Assembly (NCBI GenBank): GCA_963819845.1
Contig: CAWFXQ010000008.1
Span: 496,001-560,000, forward strand
DNA: 64,000 nucleotides
Direction of reading: 5' to 3'
Source: DATAGF01 sp963819845
Lineage (GTDB): Bacteria; Actinomycetota; Thermoleophilia; Miltoncostaeales; Miltoncostaeaceae
Every line of letters begins with the position of its first letter. Positions within the stretch are counted from its first letter, which is position 1. Below the pieces are notes generated by a model that did not search any database, was not told the origin of the DNA, and saw nothing but the letters and a program-made list of their open reading frames with translations. Shown here piece after piece: positions 32,729 through 42,499 of the stretch. Both the position numbers and the translations under genes were made by a program.

Positions 32729-33019
32729 CTAGGCGAGGGGGGCCATGGTGAGGCCGGCGTCCGTGAGCTGCTCCCAGTAGAGCTCGGCCTGCTCGCGCGG
32801 CCCGCTCCACACCCGCGCCTGCCCGGCCGCGTGGATCTTGCCGGCCAGCGCCATCCCCTGCTCGTAGTCAACACCCGGGATGAAGCGGGCGAGGGTCCGC
32901 GCGACGTGCTCGAAGGTGTTGTGGTCGTCGTTGAGCACGATGACGTGGCACGGCTCGCCGTGCCCGCTCTCGGGCCCGACGCGCTCGGTGACCGGCTTGA
33001 CGGGAGCCTCGGTGCCCAC
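32729..33019 (-). CDS. clpS: ATP-dependent Clp protease adaptor ClpS
   Basis: A 96 aa N-end-rule adaptor that hands substrates with bulky N termini to ClpAP/ClpCP. The core motif HVIVLNDDHNTFEHVARTL (residues 25-43) includes the N-degron-binding Asn-Asp-Asp. YEQGMALAGKIHAAGQA corresponds to the Clp-binding helix region. The GTG start at 33019 lies 6 nt after a TATCCT box. A ThDP enzyme gene follows on the same strand, an unusual partner. Confidence 0.94.
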   Translation of the reverse strand: MGTEAPVKPVTERVGPESGHGEPCHVIVLNDDHNTFEHVARTLARFIPGVDYEQGMALAGKIHAAGQARVWSGPREQAELYWEQLTDAGLTMAPLA

Positions 33020-33025
33020 GGCGCA

Positions 33026-33031
33026 AGGATA
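33026..33031 (-). promoter_or_regulatory. -10 box of leaderless clpS
   Basis: TATCCT on the minus strand followed by exactly 6 nt and the GTG at 33019. Confidence 0.5.
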
Positions 33032-33061
33032 CCCTGGCCCCTCACTGGGCCCGCGACCGGC

Positions 33062-34162
33062 CTACCCGGTGACCGGCGGGACCACCGTTCTGCGCACCAC
33101 CTGCGTCGGGGCCTGCGACTGGACGGCGACGGCGTTGGCACTGGCCACCCGGACCCGGTTCACGATCTCTCCGCGGGCGCCGGCGGGCACGTCCATGCGC
33201 ACGTTCAGCGTCCAACGCCGGCCGGGGGCGAGCGAGGCCCGCCTCCAGACGAGTCCACCAGCGGAGGTTGTCTTCGCTGAGGCCGAGTGGGCGCTGGCGT
33301 CCTTCGGCGGTGTGTCGGTGACCACGAGCCGCCGCACCGTGCCCTTGGAGCGGTTGCGCACCTCGATCCGGTAGAAGGCCGAGCCGCCGGCACGCGCCCG
33401 GGGCGAGCCCAGCTTGGCGATCGAGAGCGCTGTCGGATCGCGCAGGAGCTGGGCGACCAGGCTGTCGCTCACGCCCGGAGCGCCGCCCGGCCCCCCGGTG
33501 GTCGGCGCCTGGGGCTCGGTCGGCGTGCCCGGCCCGGTGGGCGTCGTCGGCGTGGTGGGCGTCGTCGGCGGAGTGGGGCCCCGGGGGCAGCCGGGCGATT
33601 GGAGATTACGGGCCGCCCACGAGCTCCCCGCCCTCATCAGTGCCGGTTCGCGAGTGATGGGCCATTGCCCCACGAGCGCGAAGGAGACGGTGCGCCCCTC
33701 GTCGTCGACGTACCCGGTGTCGAACTTGATGGTGTGGTAGTCAGGGAGGGTCTCGTTCGGTCCCTCGAAGGGCTCGGTCTCCTGAAGGATGTCGTCCCGC
33801 GTGATGTCGGGACAGAGGGGGAGATGCCACAGGCTGATGGCGGGCGCCCGCCCGCTGGTGACCTGGTACACCCACACCTGACCGCCGGACTCCCCCAACC
33901 GTGGATAGCGCTGCGTGAGCTCCGGCGGGATCTCGTCTGGGGCGAAGGGCTCCACGCGCAGGAGCTGGACTGTGGCCGGAGTGGAGGTCGGGTCGGTCGG
34001 CGAGAAGGTGAACTGGACGGGGTCAAAGTCTTCCCCGGCGTAGATGGGCTGCCCGCTCAGCGACCCAGCCGCCAGCAGCATGACGAGGGCGGGGACGGCC
34101 ACGACGGCTGCGACCCCTCCGGCCACACCAGCGAAGCGTCTGCGCCGCATTGGCGTAGCCAT
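33062..34162 (-). CDS. Secreted DUF11-domain protein ending in PPVTG
   Basis: A 366 aa exported protein. A basic N terminus and hydrophobic signal (VAAVVAVPALVMLLAAGSL) precede a unique domain to about 205 (SPTDPTSTPATVQLLRVEPF to QWPITREPALMRAG). A Thr/Pro-rich linker (PTPPTTPTTPTTPTGPGTP) leads to a DUF11 domain (YRIEVRNRSKGTVRRLVVTD). The chain stops at VVPPVTG. Another DUF11 protein upstream ends VIPPVTG. The ATG at 34162 is chosen because the signal begins there. Confidence 0.75.
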   Translation of the reverse strand: MATPMRRRRFAGVAGGVAAVVAVPALVMLLAAGSLSGQPIYAGEDFDPVQFTFSPTDPTSTPATVQLLRVEPFAPDEIPPELTQRYPRLGESGGQVWVYQVTSGRAPAISLWHLPLCPDITRDDILQETEPFEGPNETLPDYHTIKFDTGYVDDEGRTVSFALVGQWPITREPALMRAGSSWAARNLQSPGCPRGPTPPTTPTTPTTPTGPGTPTEPQAPTTGGPGGAPGVSDSLVAQLLRDPTALSIAKLGSPRARAGGSAFYRIEVRNRSKGTVRRLVVTDTPPKDASAHSASAKTTSAGGLVWRRASLAPGRRWTLNVRMDVPAGARGEIVNRVRVASANAVAVQSQAPTQVVRRTVVPPVTG

Positions 34163-34307
34163 ATCGACCTCCCGTGGGCCGCGCAAGCAACGCCTTGCCA
34201 CTCGCCGGGACGGAAACCGGCCGGGTGCGGGGCGACTTGCGCATCACGTCGCTCCCGCAGCGGCGCCGGCAGCCTCGGCTCGGCGCGGGAGGGTGACGCG
34301 CGCGCGC

Positions 34308-36700
34308 CTACCCGGTGACGGGCGGGATCACCCTCCGCTGGGCGATGACGCGCACCCGTGTGTCGGCGAACGCGTTGACCGTGTCGGCATTGTTCGCGGT
34401 CGCGAAGACGTGGTTGCGCTTCAGCCCGGGCGCGGCACTGGTGAGGAGCACCGAGCCGCGGATTCTGCGGGTCGCGCCCGGCGCCAGCGTGCCGACGCTC
34501 CAGGTGGCGCTGCCGCCCGCCACGCGTGCCCGGATGTGCTCCGCAGAGAGCCGCGAGCGAGGATGATCGCGGCGGGCGGGACGTCACGCAGGCGGACGCT
34601 CTCCGCCGGAACCGTGCCCACGTTGGTGACGATCAGCGAGAAGAAGATGCGCCGCGCGATGCGGACGGTCGGGGACATCCTCTTCTTGACCTCGAGCACC
34701 GCGCGGGCAGGATCGACGTCCGGCACCGGCACGACGGGAGTCGGCGGGGACGGCGGGTCGGGCGGCGGGTCGGGCGGCAGCGGGGGCTCAGGCGGGGGTT
34801 CGTCGCCCCGCGTGTTCTGGAACGTGCAGGTCACCCCTTGGGGCGCGACGAGGGGGATCGTGACCTGGCCCTCCGTCAGGTTCACGTCGACCTTCGGGTC
34901 GCTGCACACGATCGCCGTGAGCGTCCATGTCACGCTCCGCGCGCGGCGAATCGCGGGGTTCTGCTGGGCCTCGCTCACGACGTAGGTGCCGGACTGGAGG
35001 CCGGTGAAGGTCTTCTTGGCGGTGGGAGGCGAAGGGTCGTCGTTGTCCACGAGCCTGAACTCCCAAGGCCGCCAGAGCCGGAGAAGGCGAACTCGCGGTC
35101 GCTGTTCGGCACCGCTTCCTTGATGATCGTGATCGTGCCCGTGGGATTCGGGATCTTCCTGTTCAGCGCGGTGCACGTCTCGAACTCGCCGGGCTGGAGA
35201 GTGATCGTGCGCTCAGGCGTCTTGAACCCGCGGGCTGCGGGGCGGCGGAGCTGCTTCTTCTTGCTCGGCTTGCACTCCCACCCCTCGAACGTGTAGCCCG
35301 CCTCTGGTGTCTCGGAGACCACGATCGTGCTGACCGCGTTCGCGTTCCCGGGCTTCCACTGGAAGAGGACCTCGCCGTCCTCGTCGGTCGTCTCCGTGCG
35401 GTAGCTCGGGCTCGAGGTCTGGGCGGCGGCGTGACCCACGTGTAGGGGCCCGGCGCGGTGCTGACGTCGGCGGTGAAGTCCCAGCCCACGCCGCCGGCCG
35501 GTAGCCCTTGCCGTCGCGTTCGTCCACCTGCTTGGTGATCGTGACCGACGCCTTGCAGAGCTGGGTCGCGATCCCCTTCATGGCCGCCGCCAAGTCGCTG
35601 AAGTTCTTGACGAGCGTGAAGTCGGCCTTGGCGAAGGGTGCGCCCGAGGGTTGCCCTGGCTGTCCAGCGTGAACTCGTCGAACCCGGAGACCGCCGTGAG
35701 GCGGTCCGCGCTGTCCGGCTCGGTCACGGCCGCGCCGACGCCCAGTGCGAAGATGTGGGACCCCTGCCTCTTCACGAGGTCGGCGTTCACGGCGGCCGGC
35801 CTCATCGCCAGGACGCTGCCGTCCGTGAGACGGGTCTCGCGGCCCTTATCTGGTGTTCCGCGCCGTCGGGTCGCCGTCGGTGACGAACACCACCAGGTCC
35901 GCGACCGGGTGGCCGGAGTGGTTGCGCCGCGGCGTTGATCTCGTGCGCCGACTTGAAGGCGTCGTCCCAGTTCGTGTACTGCTCGTCGCGTAATCACCGG
36001 GTCGTAGCCCGGGCCGTGGCGCGGTGTCGTCGATGTACCGGTTGAAGGTCCCGTCGATCCAGGCCTGGTCAACCGTGGCGTACGGCAGGGCCTCGCGGGC
36101 CCTGGTGTTGAACTCGAGGGTCGCGACCTTCGAGCCGGTTCCCGCGAGCGAGCCGACGAACGCCTTCGCCGCATTCCGGACGGCCGTGCGGCGGTCTCCG
36201 GGTACCGATGGAGCCCGACTCGTCCAGGATCAGCATCATGTTGAGGCCACAGCCCTCCGGCACGTCGTCGTTCTTCTCCGGCTTCGTGACGCTCAAGGCC
36301 TTGGGAAGGCTCCTGGGCAGGCTCGCGGTCCCGGTGCAGTCGTCCTGCTCCGCGCGTAGACGTTCATCTCGTAGTCGCCCGGGGCGCCCGGCGCCGTCAC
36401 GTTGAAGTCCCTGGAGCTGGTGCCGTCTGAGTCCCCGTCGTCTGTGTTCGCGCAGAGAAGGCGCCTGGAGCCGAACTCGTACTGGGTCGCCCGCCAGTCT
36501 CGTGCCGTCGCCGCTTGACGGTGGCCGTGGCGGGGAGCACGCCGCCCGGGCGGGCTGCTGGTGCTCGTCGTATCGCTGCCGTCGAGGGTCGCGCCGGTCA
36601 CCGTCAGGGAGGCGGCGGCCGCGCCCTGCCACGCCGCCAGCGCCGCCCCGAAGGCGGCGAGGACGAGGAGCACCCGGGTCCGGCGGGCGAGGGAGGGCAT
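34308..36700 (-). pseudogene. Secreted VWA / prealbumin-like / DUF11 surface protein, many frameshifts
   Basis: Repaired, this is an exported adhesin-like protein of roughly 790 aa. The signal peptide starts at ATG 36700 (RVLLVLAAFGAALAAWQGAAAA). A VWA domain has the MIDAS motif LDESGSIG near 36205-36240 and continues to DLVVFVTDGDPTA. Prealbumin-like domains are seen in GTITIIKEAVPNSDREFAF and KTFTGLQSGTYVVSEAQQN. A Pro-rich linker, a DUF11 domain (FFSLIVTNVGTVPAESVRLRD) and the C terminus VIPPVTG follow. At least ten frame changes are needed, for example near 36535, 36358, 36205, 36015, 35935, 35640, 35500, 35065 and 34560. That is either decay or local sequence error. Confidence 0.7.
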
Positions 36701-36783
36701 CCGGCGGAAACGTAACCGATGTCACGAGCGCTGGCTACCCGGCTCGGTGAAATCGGCGTTGCAGGCCCCGGAGGGCCGGTCGC

Positions 36784-38218
36784 TCAGCCCAGGTTGATCA
36801 TCACGTGCTTGAGCTCGGTGTAGTGCTCCAGTGGAGTGGGCCGACATGTCCTTGCCCATGCCGGACTGCTTGAAGCCGCCGTGGGGCATCTCGGCGACCA
36901 GGGGGCCGTGGTCGTTGACCCAGACGGTGCCGAACCGCAGGGCGTTGGCGACCCGGTGGGCGCGGCCGACGTCCTTGGTCCAGACGGACGCCGACAGGCC
37001 GTAGTGGACGTCGTTGGCCCATGCGATCGCCTCGGCCTCGTCGCCGAAGCGCTGGACCGTCACGACCGGGCCGAAGACCTCGCGCTGGGCGATCTCGGAG
37101 TCCTGGGCGACGTCCGCGACGACGCTCGCCCGGTAGTAGAAGCCCGGCCCGTCGCCCGGCTCGCCACCGGTGACGACACGGGCACCGGCGCCGACGGCGC
37201 GGTCAACGAAGCCGGACACCCGCTCCTGCTGGTCGGCCGAGATCAGGGGACCGAGCTCGGTGGACTCGTCGGCCGGGCTGCCCATGACGAGGCTCGACGC
37301 GGCCTCGGCCAAGCCGTTCGACGACGTCGCCGTAGACGCCCGGGCCCGCGATCACCCGCGTCGACGCCGTGCAGTCCTGGCCGGCGTTGAAGTAGCCGAA
37401 GAGCGCACCGCGGCCACGACGGCCTCGAGGTCGGCGTCGTCGAACACCACCACCGGCGCCTTGCCGCCCAGCTCGAGGTGGACGCGCTTGAGCGAGTCGG
37501 CCGCCGCGCGCATCACCGCCTTGCCGGTGGACACCTCGCCGGTGATCGAGACGATCGCGACGTCCGGGTGCCCCGACAGCGCCGCGCCCGCGCTCTCGCC
37601 CTGGCCGGTGACCACGTTGAGCACCCCCGGCGGCAGCACGTCGGCCGCCAGCTCGGCCAGGCGCAGGGCCGTGAGCGGGGTGAGCTCGGAGGGCTTCAGC
37701 ACCACCGTGTTGCCGGCTGCCAGGGCGGGGCCGATCTTCCAGATCGCCATCATCAGCGGGTAGTTCCAGGGCGCGATCGAGGCGACCACGCCGAGCGGCT
37801 CGCGCCGCAGCACCGAGGTGTAGCCGGCCATGTACTCGCCGCTCGCCTGCGCCGTCGCCGTGCGGGCGGCCCCGGCGAAGAAGCGCAGGTTGTCGATGTC
37901 GAAGTCGATCTCCTCGGGGACCGCGGCGATCGGCTTACCGACGTTGCGGCTCTCGAGGGCGATCAGCCCGTCGCGGTCGCCCTCCATGAGGTCGGCCAGG
38001 CGCCAGAGGGCGATCGCCCGCTCCGCCGGCGTCGTCGCCGCCCACGCCGGGAAGGCGGCCGCGGCGGCGGCCACGGCCCCGTTGACGTCGGCCGCCGAAG
38101 ACGACGCCACCTCGGCGATGGTCTCACCGGTGGCGGGGTCGATGACGGCGTCCACGCCGCCGTCGGCGCCCCCCCGCCACTCGCCGCCGATGAAGTTGCC
38201 CCGGGTCTCGGTGGTCAC
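36784..38218 (-). pseudogene. NAD(P)-dependent aldehyde dehydrogenase (aminobutyraldehyde/betaine type), frameshifted
   Basis: About 475 aa after repair. The ALDH motifs are PWNYPLMMAIWKIGPALAAG, KPSELTPLTALRLAEL, the catalytic Glu in VHLELGGKAPVVVFDDAD and the catalytic Cys in YFNAGQDCTAST. The end reads GGFKQSGMGKDMS then LEHYTELKHVMINLG. Breaks lie near 37405 (a base missing after AVVA), 37315 (extra G before the helix AEAASSLVMGSP) and 36833. The NAG-QDC form and the C terminus suit gamma-aminobutyraldehyde or betaine aldehyde dehydrogenases. It is divergent from the Fe-S/FAD operon. Confidence 0.82.
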
Positions 38219-38359
38219 GGCCCGCCCCCTTCGTCGTCGCCTGGCCGCCTATCCTGGCCTCGCGCCGCCCCGGCTGGCAAGCGCGGCGCCGCCCGGCAGT
38301 CGACAGCGGTTCGCCCGCTCATCTAGGGTGCGCCCCACTGCCCTGCGGCGGAGGGGGGC

Positions 38360-39604
38360 GTGGTGGACGGTGAGGCGTCGCGGCCTGAGCCGCGGGACCC
38401 GGGCCCGACGGAGGCGTTCGTCGAGCGGTGGCGCTCCGCCGCCTACAACTGCTTCAGCTCGGGGCACAAGTTCTGCCGCGAGGTGTGCCCGGTGATGCAG
38501 GTCACGCGCGACGAGGCGCACACGCCCACGTCGTTCCACGCGAACGTGGTGGCGATGGAGCAGGGCGTGATGGGCGTGGAGGACATCGCCCGCGACTACG
38601 TCCACTGCACCCAGTGCGGCGCCTGCGAGCTGAGGTGCCCGAACACCCTCTTCACCGGCGACTTCTACCGCTTCCGCACCCGCACGGTGGACCTGGTGAA
38701 GGCGGTCCGGGCGCTGGCGGTCGACTCGGGGGTCCACCAGCCCGCCTGGCGGGAGTGGAACCGCTCGACCGACGACCGCCGCCACGAGCCGGTGCTGAAC
38801 GGAACGCCGGTTGACCAGGCGAAGGTGGCCGACTGGGCGCAGGGGCTCGGGCTGCCGGTGGGCGGCGAGACGGTGCTCTTCTGCGACTGCGAGGCGGCCT
38901 TCCACCGCACCTCGATGCCGCGCGCGGTCGCGCGCATCCTCCAGGCGGCCGGCGTGGAGTTCGGCCTCATGCAGGAGCAGTGGTGCTGCGGCGGCCCGGC
39001 CGCCGAGATGGGCTACGTGGACCAGGCGCGGCGCTTCGCCGAGCATAACGTCGCCGACTGGCGCGCGAGCGGCACCAGGCGGATCATCGTCATCGACCCC
39101 CACGACTACATCTCCTTCACCGAGGACTACCCCCGGTTCTTCGGCGACGACCTCGACTTCGAGTTCGTGCTGGCGGTGGAGCTGGTGGCCGAGCTGGTGC
39201 GCGAGGGGCGCCTGGCGCTGACGGTGCCGATCGACCGGGTCGTGACCTACCACGACGCCTGCCGGCTCAACAAGCGCAAGGGCATCCACGCGGCGCCGCG
39301 CGAGATCCTGCGGGCGATCCCGGGGCTGACCTTCGTCGACGTTGACCACGTCACCCAGTGGTCGTACTGCTCGGGGGCGGGCGGCGGCCTCGGCATCGAG
39401 CGGCCCGACCTCACCGCCGAGATCAGCCGGCGGCGGATGGAGCGGGCGGCGGGCCTGGAGGTTGACACGCTGGTCTCCGCCTGCGTCTGGTCGGAGCGGC
39501 CGCTGGCGGCGGCCGGCGCCGAGCGCCCCGAGCCCATCGCCGTGATGGACCTGATGGAGCTGGTGGCCGAGTCGGCCGGGCTCGGCGGGGAGGCGGCCGC
39601 GTGA
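38360..39604 (+). CDS. (Fe-S)-binding oxidoreductase subunit, GlcF/LutA-like CCG protein
   Basis: A 414 aa iron-sulfur protein that would pass electrons from the FAD partner. The N-terminal cluster region has CREVCPVMQ and CTQCGACELRCPN, a ferredoxin-like CxxCxxCxxxCP. Two CCG-type domains follow, with QWCCGGPAAEMG and YHDACRLNKRKG, and a variant YCSGAGGGLG in place of the second CCGxGG. Its stop overlaps the next start as GTGA (39601-39604). A TAGGGT box at 38324 and a Shine-Dalgarno (GGAGGGGGG) precede the GTG. It is probably membrane-associated through partners; no span is seen. Confidence 0.88.
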   Translation: MVDGEASRPEPRDPGPTEAFVERWRSAAYNCFSSGHKFCREVCPVMQVTRDEAHTPTSFHANVVAMEQGVMGVEDIARDYVHCTQCGACELRCPNTLFTGDFYRFRTRTVDLVKAVRALAVDSGVHQPAWREWNRSTDDRRHEPVLNGTPVDQAKVADWAQGLGLPVGGETVLFCDCEAAFHRTSMPRAVARILQAAGVEFGLMQEQWCCGGPAAEMGYVDQARRFAEHNVADWRASGTRRIIVIDPHDYISFTEDYPRFFGDDLDFEFVLAVELVAELVREGRLALTVPIDRVVTYHDACRLNKRKGIHAAPREILRAIPGLTFVDVDHVTQWSYCSGAGGGLGIERPDLTAEISRRRMERAAGLEVDTLVSACVWSERPLAAAGAERPEPIAVMDLMELVAESAGLGGEAAA

Positions 39605-41109
39605 GCGCGGTCGCCCTCTCCGACTCGGTGCGCGACGAGCTGGTCGGCATCGTGGGAGCGGAGGGCGTCTTCGCCGGCATCTCGGCGCGCGCGAACCGCG
39701 CCCGCGTCCCCGCACCGTTCCCGCTGCACCGCTGGAAGGAGCACATCCCCGACGTCGTCGTGCTCCCCACCACCGCCGAGCAGGTCTCGGAGGTCGTCAA
39801 GCTGGCCAACCGGCGCGGCATCCCGGTGGTGCCGCGGGCCGGGGGGACGGGGCTCACCGACGGGGCGGTGCCGCTGCGGGGCGGGATCCTGGTTGACGTC
39901 AAGCTCATGAACAGGATCGTCGAGATCGACCTCGACGACCGCACCGTCACCGTCGGGCCCGGCATCAACATGCTGAAGCTCTCCGAGGAGCTCAAGCCGC
40001 TCGGCTTCATCTATCCCGACGACCCGGCCTCCTACCCGTGCTCGCTGGTGGGCGGGCGCATCGGCACCAATGGCTGGTCGCTCATCGGAGGCCGCTACGG
40101 GCACACCCGAGACCTGGTCATCAGCTTCGAGATGGTCCTGCCGACGGGCGAGATCATCGAGGTGGGCGACGGCGGCGGGCGCAAGATCCGCAAGTCGTCG
40201 AGCGGCTACCAGCTCAAGCACCTCTTCATGGGCCACCAGGGGACGCTCGGCATCGTCACCGAGGCGACGCTCGAGCTGGTGACCCGTCCCGAGGCCGAGT
40301 TCGCCGCCTTCTTCTCGTACCCCGACTACGCGACCGCCTGGCGCTCCACCGGGGAGCTGGCGCGCTCCGGGCTCGCCACCCTGGCCGGGGTGGTGCTCTT
40401 CGACGAGTGGAAGATCGACTACCTGCGCCGCGACGACGAGGCCTACATCCCCCAGCCGCCCGAGGTGAAGGCCGTGGTGGCGTCGGCGATGTACGGGACG
40501 ACAGACGAGGTGCGGCCGGCGGCCAAGCGGCTCATGCGCATCGGCCGCGAGAGCGGCGGCGCCTACCTGGGCGACGAGATCTCGCAGGGCGACTGGGCCT
40601 CGCGCCACGACCGCTACGCCACCCCCCTCCACGGCCGCGTGCGCAACGGCCAGGTGGTGCCGATGAGCTGGCACTGCGAGGACGCCTCGATCAACTTCAG
40701 CGCCCTGCCCGCGGTGCGGGAGGAGTGGCACGCGATCGTCGCGGGCCTGCGCGAGCGGCACGACATGTTCGACGACTGGGGCATGTTCGCCTACACCAAC
40801 GCGGCCTACAAACCGTGGGGCGACTACCTCACCGAGATCGACGTGGGCATCTGGGAGGAGCGCTGGGACGAGGACTCCTGGCAGGCATGGGTCGAGGCCA
40901 AGCGCGACATCGCGGCCGTCGCGCTGCGCCACGGCGGCTCGATCAGCGCGTGCCACGGCTCGTGTCGCGAGGGCGAGGTTGACCTCGTCCCGGTGGAGCT
41001 GGGCGGCGGCTTCGAGGTGATGAAGACGATCAAGCGCGCGCTCGACCCGAACAACGTGATGAACCCGGGCAAGTACCTGCTCGATCAGGCATACGAGGAC
41101 GGGGCGTGA
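39601..41109 (+). CDS. FAD-linked oxidase, GlcD/D-lactate dehydrogenase type
   Basis: A 502 aa flavoprotein of the PCMH/vanillyl-alcohol-oxidase superfamily that would oxidise a 2-hydroxy acid or alcohol. FAD-binding motifs are PVVPRAGGTGLTDGAVPLRGG and TVTVGPGINMLKL. YPDDPASYPCSLVGGRIGTN resembles the GlcD signature but has a Trp-containing variant (NGWSLIGGRYGHTRD) where others have NAGG. DPNNVMNPGKYL ends the FAD-oxidase C domain. It is coupled to the Fe-S gene before it and the 86 aa gene after it (GTGA overlaps). The substrate is unknown. Confidence 0.9.
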   Translation: MSAVALSDSVRDELVGIVGAEGVFAGISARANRARVPAPFPLHRWKEHIPDVVVLPTTAEQVSEVVKLANRRGIPVVPRAGGTGLTDGAVPLRGGILVDVKLMNRIVEIDLDDRTVTVGPGINMLKLSEELKPLGFIYPDDPASYPCSLVGGRIGTNGWSLIGGRYGHTRDLVISFEMVLPTGEIIEVGDGGGRKIRKSSSGYQLKHLFMGHQGTLGIVTEATLELVTRPEAEFAAFFSYPDYATAWRSTGELARSGLATLAGVVLFDEWKIDYLRRDDEAYIPQPPEVKAVVASAMYGTTDEVRPAAKRLMRIGRESGGAYLGDEISQGDWASRHDRYATPLHGRVRNGQVVPMSWHCEDASINFSALPAVREEWHAIVAGLRERHDMFDDWGMFAYTNAAYKPWGDYLTEIDVGIWEERWDEDSWQAWVEAKRDIAAVALRHGGSISACHGSCREGEVDLVPVELGGGFEVMKTIKRALDPNNVMNPGKYLLDQAYEDGA

Positions 41110-41366
41110 TCGGCTTCCGCCTCGCCGCCCAGCGCCCGCCGGATGCCCGGCGGGTGACGGACGCCGTGGTGATGCGCTTCGACCACATCTACGAGGTCGA
41201 TCCCGAGCTCATGACCGAGCACGTACGGCAGCAGGAGATCCCGGCCTGGGACACGCGCCGGATCGTCGACAGCCGCTGGGAGCACCTCGCCTGGATGCAC
41301 GACCACTTCGCGGACTCGGTGATCTCCGGCGAGGAGCTGATCGAGGAGATCGAGGCCGAGGGATAG
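41106..41366 (+). CDS. Small acidic protein of a redox operon, family not recognised
   Basis: An 86 aa soluble protein, translationally coupled to the FAD oxidase gene (GTGA, 41106-41109) and 27 bp before the LLM gene. It is rich in Asp/Glu/His/Trp, for example VVMRFDHIYEVDPELMTEHV and WEHLAWMHDHFADSVISG, and ends in an acidic helix (EELIEEIEAEG). There is no Cys, membrane span or known motif. The fixed place in the operon suggests a subunit or assembly factor of the Fe-S/FAD enzyme; this is inference. Confidence 0.75.
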   Translation: MIGFRLAAQRPPDARRVTDAVVMRFDHIYEVDPELMTEHVRQQEIPAWDTRRIVDSRWEHLAWMHDHFADSVISGEELIEEIEAEG

Positions 41367-41393
41367 GCCCCGGCGACCTACGGAGGAGGCGGT

Positions 41394-42438
41394 ATGAAGT
41401 TCAGCTACGTGACGCTCCCCGACTACCCGCTCACGGACTCGATCGAGATGATCAAGACCGCGGACGAGCTGGGGTTCTACGCGTGCTACTCGGTCGATGA
41501 GACCTGGCACAAGGACATGTACGTCCTGTTCGCCGCGGCGGCCGACAAGACCAAGAACATCCGCTTCGGCCCCAACCTCGCCCCGATCGGCCTCCGGGAG
41601 CCGACGCTGATCTGCCAGGCGCTCGCCACGCTCGACGAGCTCACCGGCGGGCGGGTGGAGTGCGTGTATCTCGATCGGGAACTTCGGCCTCCTGGCCCAG
41701 TACGGCCTGGACTGGACCAAGATGCACTCGTTCTCGCGCGTCAGGGAGGCGCACCACGTGATGCGCACCTTCCTCGACAACGGGGCGATCACCTTCGACG
41801 GCGACTACTACAAGTACGCCGGGCTGTTCACGCTGGCCCGGCCGGTGCAGGAGCGCCTGCCCATCATCATCGGCGCCATGCGCGGGCCGAAGTCGTTCGA
41901 GCTGGCGGGGGAGGTCTCCGACGGCGTCCACCACGCCCTCAGCTACTCGAAGGAGGCCTACGAGTACCTCGTGAAGCACACGGCGGCGGGCGCGAAGAAG
42001 GCCGGGCGCGACGTGGCCGACCTCGACATCGGCGCCTGGTGCGCGTTCACGGTCGGCACCGACTCGGCCGAGGCCAAGCGCGCCTGCGGCAGCCTGGTGG
42101 TCTTCTACGTCTCGGCGATGCCGCGCGAGCAGATCGAGCGCCACGGCATCGACCCCGACAGCCTCGCCCCGGTGCTCGAGAAGATGGGCGCGGGCGACAT
42201 CCCCGGGGCCATCGACGCGCTCCCGGACGGGGTGGCCGAGACGCTGTCGATCGCCGGCACGCCGGAGGAGTGCACCGAGAAGATCCGCACCATCGCCGAC
42301 ACCGGCGTCAACCACATGATCCTCTGCGTCACCGACCCGGTGCTGGTGAAGACCTTCACCGGCCGCGACGTTGACGTCCCCGACGTGCAGGGGCAGCTCA
42401 AGATGATCGCCGACGAGATCATGCCCGTCTTCAACTGA
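41394..42438 (+). CDS. LLM-class flavin/F420-dependent oxidoreductase, one frameshift
   Basis: About 347 aa, bacterial-luciferase TIM-barrel fold, resembling methylene-tetrahydromethanopterin reductase-like F420 enzymes. The N terminus reads MKFSYVTLPDYPLTDSIEM, then ADELGFYACYSVDETWHKD and IRFGPNLAPIGLREP. An extra A at 41668 breaks the frame inside VECVFSIGNFGLLAQYG; dropping it joins the parts exactly. The second part has RLPIIIGAMRGPKSFELAGE and ends VPDVQGQLKMIADEIMPVFN. GGAGGAGG precedes the ATG. It is fourth in the GlcF/GlcD-like operon and probably uses F420H2 or a flavin on the same pathway. Confidence 0.85.
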
Positions 42439-42455
42439 CGCGGCACGGCGGCACG

Positions 42456-42479
42456 GCCGCGCGCCGTCGGGCGCGCGGC
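42456..42479. terminator. Bidirectional terminator hairpin
   Basis: GCCGCGCGCC and GGCGCGCGGC form a perfect 10 bp stem with a 4 nt loop, midway between the convergent ends at 42438 and 42500. Confidence 0.6.
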
Positions 42480-42499
42480 GCGGGCCGCGGGGGGCCGGG

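Noticed and set aside
33062..36700. LPXTG-type sortase substrates
   Set aside because: The PPVTG is the last thing in the chain, with no hydrophobic span or basic tail after it, and no sortase gene is in the window.
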